DNA of 64,000 nucleotides. Source: an uncultured Oscillospiraceae bacterium. GTDB lineage: Bacteria > Bacillota > Clostridia > Oscillospirales > Oscillospiraceae. Location: assembly GCA_934636655.1 (NCBI GenBank), contig CAKUAS010000008.1, positions 1-64,000 of the forward strand, given 5' to 3'. Shown piece after piece: positions 8,113 to 15,359 of the stretch. The notes beneath the pieces were generated by a model. It ran no database searches. It was given only the letters and a program-made list of their open reading frames with translations, and was not told the origin of the DNA. The position numbers and the translations under genes are program-made. How positions within the stretch are numbered: the first letter of the stretch is position 1; every line of letters starts with the position of its first letter.

Positions 8113-10163
8113 ACTATCTTGAAACCGATATACGATACTGCAAGGGCATAGGCGAGAAAAAGGCGCTGCTGTTCAATAAGCTCGGCGTCTTTACCGTCCG
8201 TGACCTTGTTTCGTATTTTCCGAGGAAATATGAGGACCGCAGCAGCTTTAAGCCGATCGCCCTGACCTGCGACGGCGAAACTGTCTGCATAAATGCTCTT
8301 GCTGCCGAGGATGCGCACCTTGTACGTATCCGCCGTGGGCTTGAGCTTGTGAAGTTCCGTGTGGTGGATGAGAGCGGCTCGGTTGACATAACATTTTTCA
8401 ACCAGCCATATATCAAAAACAATATCCATCGCGGCGACAGCTTAAACATATACGGCAAGATCATTGGCGTCGGCGGCAAGCGAACCATGACAAATCCCGT
8501 TATCGAGCGTGAGGGCTCGGTCGGCGGAGTCACGGGGCGAATCGTGCCGATATACGGGCTGACGACCGGGCTGTCGCAAAAACTTATTATGAGTGCTGTG
8601 CGTCAGGCACTGGATGCCTGCGCGTCTGACTTGCCCGAGGTCCTGCCGGAGAGTCTGCGCAAGAAGTATAAGCTTGCGCAGACGGACTATGCCTATGAGA
8701 ACATTCATTTTCCGGCAAGCTTCGAGGATCTCGAGCTTGCGCGTAGAAGGCTCGTTTTCGAGGAGCTGTTTTTGCTGGCCTGCGCCCTCGGCAAAATGAA
8801 GGGCAGCCATTCAAAGCAAAGCGGCATACTCATGCGAGCGCAGAATATGGAGGAGTTTTTCTCAAGTCTGCCTTTTGTTCCGACAGGCGCGCAGAGACGC
8901 GCGGTTGGTGATGCTGTGCGCGATATGCAGTCGGGCATGGCGATGAACCGTCTCGTTCAGGGCGATGTCGGCAGCGGAAAAACGCTCGTCGCTGCGGCGC
9001 TTATCTGGTATGCGTGGAAAAACGGGTATTCCTCGGCGTTTATGGCGCCGACAGAGATACTTGCTCAGCAGCATTTTGAAACGCTCGGTACTTTCCTCGC
9101 ACCGTTTGGTCTGAACATAGCAAAGCTCACGGGCTCGATGACCGCAAAGCAGAAGCGCGATGTCAAAGCCGAGCTCGCAGCCGGGCAAATTGATCTTATC
9201 ATCGGCACGCATGCGCTGTTTTCCGAGGATGTTGAGTATTCAAACCTTGCCCTCGTCATAACCGATGAGCAGCACCGTTTCGGTGTCAATCAGCGCTCGA
9301 GCCTGATATCCAAGGGTGAAAAGCCGCATGTTCTTGTCATGTCCGCAACGCCGATACCGCGCACTCTGGCGCTCATAATCTACGGTGATCTGGATATATC
9401 GGTCATTGACGAGATGCCGCCCGGCCGGCAGAAGGTCGATACCTTTGCCGTTACGGAGAGCTATCGTACGCGCCTAAACGGTTTTATCCGCAAGCTCGTT
9501 TCCGAGGGACGGCAGGTGTTTGTGGTCTGCCCGATGATTGAGGAAAACGAGGAGCTCCCGCCGAACCTCAAATCCGCGCAGGAGCACGCTGCCGAGCTGC
9601 AAAAGTATTTCCCCGACCTCAGAGTCGCCTGCGTCCACGGCAAGCTCAAGGCCAAGGATAAAAACGATATTATGTCAACCTTTGTGGCCGGAGATATAGA
9701 CATCCTTGTTTCGACAACGGTCATTGAGGTTGGTGTAGATGTGCCGAATGCGGCGCTGATGATAGTCGAAAACGCAGACCGCTTCGGCCTGAGCCAGCTG
9801 CACCAGCTGCGCGGACGCGTCGGACGCGGACAGCATAAGAGCTATTGCGTGCTGGTTTCCGATAACGATAACGAGGCCACACAGGCGCGGCTCAAGATCA
9901 TGACCAAAACCAATGACGGCTTCAAGATATCCGAAGAGGATCTCAAGCTGCGCGGGCCGGGCGATTTCTTCGGCTCACGCCAGCACGGACTTCCGGCGAT
10001 GCATGTTGCAGACCTGTGCTCGGATATGAACGTCCTGCAAACCGCGCAGCAGGCGGCGCATGAGCTTTTAGCCTTGGACCCCGAGTTTGCAGCGCCCGAG
10101 CACGCGCAATTAAAGATGGCTGTTGACAGGCTGTTTACAATGAATGCGGATACCTTAAATTGA
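8109..10163 (+). CDS. recG: ATP-dependent DNA helicase RecG
   Basis: Remodels stalled forks and branched DNA. The 684-residue length is typical. The N-terminal wedge/OB region (residues 1-about 160, with GIGEKKALLFNKLG and VRDLVSYFPRKYEDRS) is followed by helicase motor 1: Walker A GDVGSGKT, TGS, DEQHRFGV and SATPIPRTL. Motor 2 contains STTVIEVGVDVPNA and QLHQLRGRVGRG, and the RecG C-terminal motif LRGPGDFFGSRQHG is present. The start overlaps the glycosylase stop. A terminator lies immediately after the stop codon. Confidence 0.96.
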   Translation: MNYLETDIRYCKGIGEKKALLFNKLGVFTVRDLVSYFPRKYEDRSSFKPIALTCDGETVCINALAAEDAHLVRIRRGLELVKFRVVDESGSVDITFFNQPYIKNNIHRGDSLNIYGKIIGVGGKRTMTNPVIEREGSVGGVTGRIVPIYGLTTGLSQKLIMSAVRQALDACASDLPEVLPESLRKKYKLAQTDYAYENIHFPASFEDLELARRRLVFEELFLLACALGKMKGSHSKQSGILMRAQNMEEFFSSLPFVPTGAQRRAVGDAVRDMQSGMAMNRLVQGDVGSGKTLVAAALIWYAWKNGYSSAFMAPTEILAQQHFETLGTFLAPFGLNIAKLTGSMTAKQKRDVKAELAAGQIDLIIGTHALFSEDVEYSNLALVITDEQHRFGVNQRSSLISKGEKPHVLVMSATPIPRTLALIIYGDLDISVIDEMPPGRQKVDTFAVTESYRTRLNGFIRKLVSEGRQVFVVCPMIEENEELPPNLKSAQEHAAELQKYFPDLRVACVHGKLKAKDKNDIMSTFVAGDIDILVSTTVIEVGVDVPNAALMIVENADRFGLSQLHQLRGRVGRGQHKSYCVLVSDNDNEATQARLKIMTKTNDGFKISEEDLKLRGPGDFFGSRQHGLPAMHVADLCSDMNVLQTAQQAAHELLALDPEFAAPEHAQLKMAVDRLFTMNADTLN

Positions 10164-10190
10164 AAAAGACGCCCGAGGGCGTCTTTTTGT
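10163..10190. terminator. Terminator after recG, bidirectional
   Basis: AAAAAGACGCCC, loop GAG, GGCGTCTTTTT, placed between the convergent recG and the lipoprotein gene. Confidence 0.85.
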
Positions 10191-11176
10191 TATTTCATTG
10201 TATCGTTTATCGTGACATTGTCGCCGAGCTTGTGTACTGTCGGCATATTTGCAAGTCCGGGGCCTGTTATCGAGCCTTTCCAGAGCTGATACTCCGTGCG
10301 CTCGTCAAGCCAGGTGTCGGCGATAAGATCGCCGCCGGAGAGTATGATATCCGCCGGAGCGTCGGCCATATCGTCGTTAAAGCCCCAGCCGTTTATAGTT
10401 GTCGAGCCGCCTCGGCAGACAAGGCGTTGTGTATCCACAAGAAGCTCGGCCGAAAGCGTGCCGCCGGCGCAGCAGATGTTGCCGCCCATGATGGTGTCTA
10501 TAGTCACCGTGCCGCTTTTTACGATAAGATCGGCGGTCTTGTCAGGTTCGGAGTTTACGATGAGCGATAGTGACGGTGCGCTGAGAGAAGGTCCGTCGAC
10601 GATGAATACGGGCCACGGCATCTCGCCCGTACCGCACTCGATACCTTGATTAATGCTGAGAGAGCCGATGCCTGTTATGATAACGGTGTCAAAGCCCGAA
10701 AAATACGCGCCCTCGGCCGTTCCGTCGTCGCCGTAGCACTCGCCGCTGATCTCCAGCCACAGTACGCCGCCCGATATGCTGCACAGATTGGGAACAAAGC
10801 TGCTGTCTGCCTTGACGTGGATGCAGTGGTACAGCTCACCGTCCCAGCAAAAGCGCCCGTAGTCGCCGGCTGCGGTGGCCTTGTCGCCGGTGAGTTCCTT
10901 CATCGTGTAGCCCTCGCCGAACTGCGAGCCGTTTATCTGCGTGTATTCGCCGTTATACCACACGGGGATATAGTCCGGCGCGCCGCGGCTTGCCTTATCT
11001 GCCAGCGGAAGCGTACTGTCTGCTGGGGCGATCACCTCAAGCTCAGGCGTGTCATAGTAAAACCGGCACTCGTCAGGTACTTTTTCCGTCTTGTCGCTTT
11101 GTCCGTCCTGCGGCGTACTGCACGCGCAAAGACCGAGCAGCATTGCGGCGCAAAGTAATGCTGAAAGCTTTTTCAT
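10190..11176 (-). CDS. Secreted lipoprotein of unknown function, 328 aa
   Basis: The N-terminus MKKLSALLCAAMLLGLCACS is a lipoprotein signal with lipobox cysteine 19. The mature part is rich in short beta-strand, Gly and Ser patterns (for example ITGIGSLSINQG, LSLIVNSEPDKTADLIVKSG and ILSGGDLIADTW). This suggests a right-handed beta-helix or a related repetitive beta fold of the type seen in carbohydrate-binding surface proteins. No catalytic motif is recognised. It has its own ribosome site and is isolated between terminators. Confidence 0.75.
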   Translation of the reverse strand: MKKLSALLCAAMLLGLCACSTPQDGQSDKTEKVPDECRFYYDTPELEVIAPADSTLPLADKASRGAPDYIPVWYNGEYTQINGSQFGEGYTMKELTGDKATAAGDYGRFCWDGELYHCIHVKADSSFVPNLCSISGGVLWLEISGECYGDDGTAEGAYFSGFDTVIITGIGSLSINQGIECGTGEMPWPVFIVDGPSLSAPSLSLIVNSEPDKTADLIVKSGTVTIDTIMGGNICCAGGTLSAELLVDTQRLVCRGGSTTINGWGFNDDMADAPADIILSGGDLIADTWLDERTEYQLWKGSITGPGLANMPTVHKLGDNVTINDTMK

Positions 11177-11242
11177 CTCATCAGTTCTCCTTCGGGAGTT
11201 TTCTTACATTATATATTTACCCCTGCTATAACGCAACAAAAG

Positions 11243-12004
11243 CTAATCTGAGATCGGCGGCTTTATAATGTCCGGCAGACGCAGGGCTATGAGATCATCT
11301 ACAGGTATTTGAACAGAAATGTCTCTTATAGAGCCAATGTCGAGCGTGATGGGGGAAACGTCCTGAATAAGGCGTTTTCTGACGCGCCCGTCGGCATCTG
11401 TTATCGTTTCATTCTCGTCCAGCAGGGCTACCCTCATGCGCATCTCGTTCTGCCACGCATAGCTGTCATGCTTGCAGAACTCGTCAAGCTCGCCGTAGTA
11501 ATCGGGTGGGTAATAGTGAACCTCATCCAGCTTGAAATTGCAGTTGTCGCCATACTTATTATAGAGTGCATGCAGAACGCGGTTTAAAAACTCATTTGGG
11601 TCATAAATGATGACCGCGCTGTCGCCAAATTCGCGCAGACGCTCGTCGGGCTGTTCAAATCTCCGCTCATCGATGAGATATGTCAGACCGTACATACAGT
11701 ATATTTTGCAGAATTGAAATATGTTTTCTTCAATGTAGAACATATCCTTCATTACGGATCGCAGCTCAGTATCAAAGGAGTTGAAAAACTCATCTCCTAC
11801 CTTGGGATCGACGCGCCTGACTATACCCTCGCCGATATCACCCTGAACTCCGTCCTTCATCTGTCCGTTGCCGCTGTTATGACGCTTTATTGCGCTCCAT
11901 GAACCGAAGTCGTGCAGCGAACGCATGTAGACTGAACCGTCCTGCAATTTGTCGGCCCACTTTTTTGCCGTTATTTTTACTGGCAGACAGGGCTGCTTAT
12001 CCAT
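11243..12004 (-). CDS. Hypothetical protein, 253 aa
   Basis: Not recognised. The start at 12004 follows GGAGG by 7 bases; the frame extends further upstream, but without a ribosome site. The protein is soluble, acidic and rich in aromatic residues. A leading KITAKKWADKLQDGSVYMRSL, a central FCKIYCMYGL and a late WQNEMRMRVALL recall the layout of DUF2971-like accessory proteins, a weak resemblance only. No signal peptide or membrane segment is present. It lies downstream of a ribbon-helix-helix gene but is separated from it by a terminator. Confidence 0.6.
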   Translation of the reverse strand: MDKQPCLPVKITAKKWADKLQDGSVYMRSLHDFGSWSAIKRHNSGNGQMKDGVQGDIGEGIVRRVDPKVGDEFFNSFDTELRSVMKDMFYIEENIFQFCKIYCMYGLTYLIDERRFEQPDERLREFGDSAVIIYDPNEFLNRVLHALYNKYGDNCNFKLDEVHYYPPDYYGELDEFCKHDSYAWQNEMRMRVALLDENETITDADGRVRKRLIQDVSPITLDIGSIRDISVQIPVDDLIALRLPDIIKPPISD

Positions 12005-12074
12005 GCTATACCTCCAATGCTTTAAAATTACAGATCCTGATGTCAGTATAGCACAAACTATCTTGAAATGGAAA

Positions 12075-12105
12075 TAGAAAAGGAGCGGGATATCCGCTCC
12101 TTTTG
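12075..12105 (-). terminator. Terminator after the minus-strand RHH gene
   Basis: AAAAGGAGCGG paired with CCGCTCCTTTT around an ATAT loop, immediately after the RHH stop. Confidence 0.75.
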
Positions 12106-12288
12106 TCATTCTATCTCTATGTTTTTCACGCCGTAGGCCAAAATGATGTTTATAAGCTCATTGCGTGAATAGTTGCTCTCGGCCGCGATGCGGTCGAGCT
12201 CGGCAAGGGTGTCCTCTTTAATTCGGACGGTAATTATCTTGTTCCCGTCCTCGCCGCGCTTTTTAATTACCAAAGTATCATTTTTCAT
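12106..12288 (-). CDS. Ribbon-helix-helix (CopG-like) protein, 60 aa
   Basis: A short basic DNA-binding protein. The strand KIITVRIKEDTLAELDRIAAES and the helix YSRNELINIILAYGVK form the ribbon-helix-helix pattern, residues 17-55. Such proteins are operon repressors or antitoxins, but no toxin gene follows it: a terminator comes directly after. It is divergent from a second small RHH-like gene, and a 10-base inverted repeat links the two promoters. Confidence 0.8.
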   Translation of the reverse strand: MKNDTLVIKKRGEDGNKIITVRIKEDTLAELDRIAAESNYSRNELINIILAYGVKNIEIE

Positions 12289-12352
12289 AGCATATTACCT
12301 CTCGATCCGTAATCATAATACTATTGACTGGTATTCTGTAATATGCTACAAT
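12289..12352 (+). promoter_or_regulatory. Promoter and 10-base inverted repeat between divergent RHH genes
   Basis: For the plus-strand gene TTGACT (12324-12329), 17 bases, TACAAT (12347-12352). AGCATATTAC (12289-12298) and its exact complement GTAATATGCT (12338-12347) place one arm against this -10 and the other at the start of the minus-strand gene. This is a good operator candidate for either RHH protein. Confidence 0.65.
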
Positions 12353-12407
12353 ACGATTACTATATGATATATAAATGTAATACATAACGATATCGAAAAG
12401 GAGAAAA

Positions 12408-12557
12408 ATGATGAAAGCTGTCAAATTCATTGATGATGACGAAGAACTGGTAGAACGGATCAAAGAATATCAGAAAGCGCACGGGCTCTCGAGCTTTACT
12501 GCCGCAGTGCGTAAGCTCTGTAAAGATGCCCTTGCGGTCGCAGAAATCACACATTAA
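12408..12557 (+). CDS. Small ribbon-helix-helix-like protein, 49 aa
   Basis: AAAGGAGAAAA precedes ATGATG at 12408. The product reads MMKAVKFIDDDEELVERIKE and continues with YQKAHGLSSFTAAVRKLCKD, ending in ALAVAEITH. A short strand, a first helix and a second helix with the SSFTAAVRKLCKDAL pattern fit the ribbon-helix-helix fold, or the N-terminal DNA-binding half of an antitoxin. It has its own promoter and is followed within 50 bases by a terminator, so it stands alone. It is opposite in direction to the RHH gene at 12288. Confidence 0.65.
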   Translation: MMKAVKFIDDDEELVERIKEYQKAHGLSSFTAAVRKLCKDALAVAEITH

Positions 12558-12601
12558 GGTTGAATGGGGTTAAGAAATGAAGAAAGAAAACGGTGAATTA
12601 A

Positions 12602-12637
12602 GAAAAAAACTACAGGATAATTATCCTGTAGTTTTTT
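12602..12637. terminator. Perfect bidirectional terminator
   Basis: AAAAAACTACAGGATAA and TTATCCTGTAGTTTTTT are exact complements. The hairpin lies between the small RHH gene and copA, which converge on it. Confidence 0.9.
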
Positions 12638-12649
12638 GAGCTTATTCAC

Positions 12650-14887
12650 TTATTTGAATCGCTTCAGACGCAAAGCGTTCGACACAACGGAGATGGAGCT
12701 TAGAGCCATTGCTGCACCTGCGAACATCGGGCTCAGAAGCGGCCCGCCGAATGCGTAGAACAGACCTGCGGCAAAGGGGATGCCGACGCTGTTGTAGAAA
12801 AACGCCCAGAACAGGTTCTGCTTTATGTTGCGTATAACGGCCTTGCTCAGGCGCAGCGCCGTCACGAGCGATCCGAGGTGCGAACCCATGAGCACGACGT
12901 CGGCCGATTCTATCGCAACGTCCGTTCCGCTGCCGATAGCTGCGCCGATATCGGCCGAGGCAAGCGCCGGAGCGTCGTTTATGCCGTCGCCGACCATGCA
13001 GACTTTTTTGCCGCCGGCTTTGAGCTTTTCGATCTCTCCCGCTTTGCCTTCGGGCAGTACGCCCGCGAGAACACGGTCGATATTCGCCTTATCTGCGATC
13101 GAGTGCGCGGCCTTTTCGTTATCTCCGGTTATCATGATCGTATCAATTCCGAGATCATGCAGGGCGCTTATTGCCTCGGGGCTGTCGCTCTTTATGGTAT
13201 CGACTGCACCGAAAAGTCCCGCAAAGCTGCCGTCGATGGCGGCAAACATGAGCATGCAGCCGCTTTCTTCGAGCTTTGCGCGCTCGTTATCAGCCGTTAT
13301 TTCAACGCCGTTTTCCTTCATTAGCAGTGCGTTGCCTATAAGCACTTCGCGGCCGGAGACCGCAGCTCTTATGCCGCGTCCGGGCACTGCCGTTATGCTC
13401 TCTGCCGCCGGCAGGCTGAGTTCGCGTTCCTCAGCCGCTTGAGTTATAGCCTTGGCAACGGGATGTTCAGAGCCGGATTCGGCAGCAGCGCATATTCCGA
13501 GAAGCTCGTTTTCCGGAAGCGAGACGGAGTAAATGCTGCTGAGCTTAGGCTTACCCTCGGTGACTGTACCGGTCTTATCGAGAACGACCGTGTCGGCAAA
13601 GGCCATTGCCTGCAGCGCCTCACCGCTTTTATACAAAACACCGAGCTCCGCGCCGCGGCCCGTGCCGACCATTATCGCCGTCGGCGTTGCAAGACCGAGC
13701 GAGCATGGGCACGCAACTACGAGGACTGAGACAAAGATATTCAGCACAAATTCGATATCCTTGCCGCACAGCGCCCAGATGATAGCCGAAACTACCGCGA
13801 TTGCCATGACGACAGGCACGAACACACCGGCGACCTTATCGGCAAGCTTTGCGATGGGAGCCTTTTTGCCCTGCGCATCCTCGACCATGCGAATTATCTG
13901 CGCAAGGGCCGTGTCGCCGCCGACCTTAGTCGCGGTAAACACTATAAGTCCCTCGCCGTTTATGCTGCCGCCGGTAACAGAGCTTCCGACATCCAGCGTA
14001 ACAGGCAGACTTTCGCCGGTTAGCATGCTGAGATCCGCGCTCGATGCGCCGGAGGTGACCGTTCCGTCACAGGGGAAGCGCTCGCCCGGGCGTACGGTTA
14101 TAACGTCGCCCTCGCGCAGTTCGGACACGGGCACTTCTCCGGTCTCGCCGTGGCGGGTGACAAGAGCCGTCTCGGGCGCAAGCTCGGTCAATGCACGAAT
14201 CGCATCGGAGGTATGGCGCTTACTGCGCGCTTCAAGGTATTTGCCGAGCATGACAAGCGTTATTACGACCGCCGCGCTCTCGAAAAACAGATTTTCGGAA
14301 TAGCTCGTATCACCGAGCGAGATTTTGATCACGGCATACAAGCCGTAAGCCAACGCGGAAAATGTGCCGACCGCGACGAGCGTGTCCATATTCGGGTGTC
14401 CCTTGACGAGGCTGCCAAAGCCGTTAATATAGAAATTGCGTCCGCCGATGACGATGGGCAGCGTGAGAATAAGCTGTACGAGCGCAAATGTGAGCGGCGC
14501 ATGATGCGGCATCATAAACATCGGAAGCGGCAGGCCGACCATATGTCCCATCGAAACATACAACAGCGGCACGGCAAAGCATATGCACAGGATAACGCGC
14601 TTTTTCATCGCATTTAGCTCCGCCTGCTTCTCCGCATCCTCTTTTTTGCGGTTTTCCGCCGCTAGGGCATCGGCGGAGACATACTCCTGCGCGCCGAAGC
14701 TCAGGCGCGAGACAAGCTCGCAAATCTTAGGGACATCGAGCGTATCGTCATATACGATATCCATTTTTTCGGTCGTAAGGTTAACGGATACGCTCTGCAC
14801 ACCCTCCTGGCGCTGCATAAAGCGCTCAAGGCTCGACGAGCACGCCGCGCAGTGCATCCCGCTTATTTTAAAAGTTTTTTCAGTCAT
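12650..14887 (-). CDS. copA: Copper-exporting P1B-type ATPase
   Basis: Pumps Cu(I) out of the cytoplasm. The start at 14887 (745 aa) places one heavy-metal-binding domain at the N-terminus, GMHCAAC with Cys13 and Cys16. Eight membrane helices are expected. The transmembrane CPC lies in VVACPCSLGLATP. Catalytic motifs are MLTGESLP, DKTGTVTEGKP (phosphorylated Asp), SEHPVAKA and MVGDGINDAPAL. The C-terminal YNSVGIPF and MALSSISVVSNALRL match the Cu(I) signature YN-x4-P and M-x2-SS. No copper chaperone or CsoR gene adjoins. An inverted repeat in the leader is a possible operator. Confidence 0.94.
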   Translation of the reverse strand: MTEKTFKISGMHCAACSSSLERFMQRQEGVQSVSVNLTTEKMDIVYDDTLDVPKICELVSRLSFGAQEYVSADALAAENRKKEDAEKQAELNAMKKRVILCICFAVPLLYVSMGHMVGLPLPMFMMPHHAPLTFALVQLILTLPIVIGGRNFYINGFGSLVKGHPNMDTLVAVGTFSALAYGLYAVIKISLGDTSYSENLFFESAAVVITLVMLGKYLEARSKRHTSDAIRALTELAPETALVTRHGETGEVPVSELREGDVITVRPGERFPCDGTVTSGASSADLSMLTGESLPVTLDVGSSVTGGSINGEGLIVFTATKVGGDTALAQIIRMVEDAQGKKAPIAKLADKVAGVFVPVVMAIAVVSAIIWALCGKDIEFVLNIFVSVLVVACPCSLGLATPTAIMVGTGRGAELGVLYKSGEALQAMAFADTVVLDKTGTVTEGKPKLSSIYSVSLPENELLGICAAAESGSEHPVAKAITQAAEERELSLPAAESITAVPGRGIRAAVSGREVLIGNALLMKENGVEITADNERAKLEESGCMLMFAAIDGSFAGLFGAVDTIKSDSPEAISALHDLGIDTIMITGDNEKAAHSIADKANIDRVLAGVLPEGKAGEIEKLKAGGKKVCMVGDGINDAPALASADIGAAIGSGTDVAIESADVVLMGSHLGSLVTALRLSKAVIRNIKQNLFWAFFYNSVGIPFAAGLFYAFGGPLLSPMFAGAAMALSSISVVSNALRLKRFK

Positions 14888-14901
14888 TGCATCACCTTCA
14901 G

Positions 14902-14915
14902 TTAGCACACGCTAA
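14902..14915 (-). promoter_or_regulatory. Candidate operator TTAGC-N4-GCTAA in copA leader
   Basis: Perfect five-base arms lie 15 bases before the copA start and about 17 bases downstream of TATAAT (minus strand, 14937-14932). The shape resembles metalloregulator sites, but it is not the CopY (TACAnnTGTA) sequence. The regulator is unknown. Confidence 0.5.
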
Positions 14916-14981
14916 TTCAATATATACATATATTATACCATGCTCTCCGAAAAATAAAGTGATATTTTCGACAAAAAGTCA

Positions 14982-15010
14982 TTCCCACAGCGCATATTTG
15001 CTGTGGGAAT
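14982..15010 (-). terminator. Terminator after the spoIIE operon
   Basis: ATTCCCACAGC paired with GCTGTGGGAAT, followed on the minus strand by a CTTTTTG tract. Confidence 0.75.
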
Positions 15011-15030
15011 TTGTTCACAATATCACATTA

Positions 15031-15348
15031 TCACAGTATAAAATACATTATCGCCGCTACGGCTCCGCTGCCGAGCAGTGTCGACAGAGCGGCTACAAGG
15101 CCGGTCGATATTTTCGAGCTTCGCAGCGAACCGGTGTAAGCCCCAGCTGCCTGCTTTGCCTCGCTCAAAAGCTGCGAGCGAGTAACTCCGGCAGTTTTCA
15201 TGTAGTCCTCGCGGACGATGAATATCGCCTCCTCGAACACCTTAGGATCCGGCGATTTCACTACTATTACTCTTTTTGCAACTCCCTTCACCACATTGAA
15301 AGCCTCCCTGTCGTCAGTTTTCTGTGTGTAGTTTAACCGTCTGAGCAT
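15031..15348 (-). CDS. Small tail-anchored membrane protein downstream of spoIIE, 105 aa
   Basis: Not recognised. The ATG at 15348 has GAGGT about 9 bases upstream and lies 12 bases after the spoIIE stop, so it is cotranscribed. Residues 1-45 form a small alpha/beta segment (VVKGVAKRVIVVKSPDPKVF). Next comes a helix with Lys/Arg (TAGVTRSQLLSEAKQAAG), and the C-terminal 20 residues are a single hydrophobic helix (LVAALSTLLGSGAVAAIMYF). The topology is therefore tail-anchored with a cytosolic head. A sporulation role is inferred only from its place in the operon. Confidence 0.7.
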   Translation of the reverse strand: MLRRLNYTQKTDDREAFNVVKGVAKRVIVVKSPDPKVFEEAIFIVREDYMKTAGVTRSQLLSEAKQAAGAYTGSLRSSKISTGLVAALSTLLGSGAVAAIMYFIL

Positions 15349-15359
15349 GCTTTTATACC

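Noticed and set aside
12106..12288. Toxin-antitoxin system at the CopG-like gene
   Set aside because: A terminator directly follows it and the adjacent 253-residue protein has its own ribosome site and does not resemble a known toxin.
12577..12639. Twenty-codon frame after the small RHH gene
   Set aside because: It has no ribosome site of good quality and most of it is the terminator hairpin itself.
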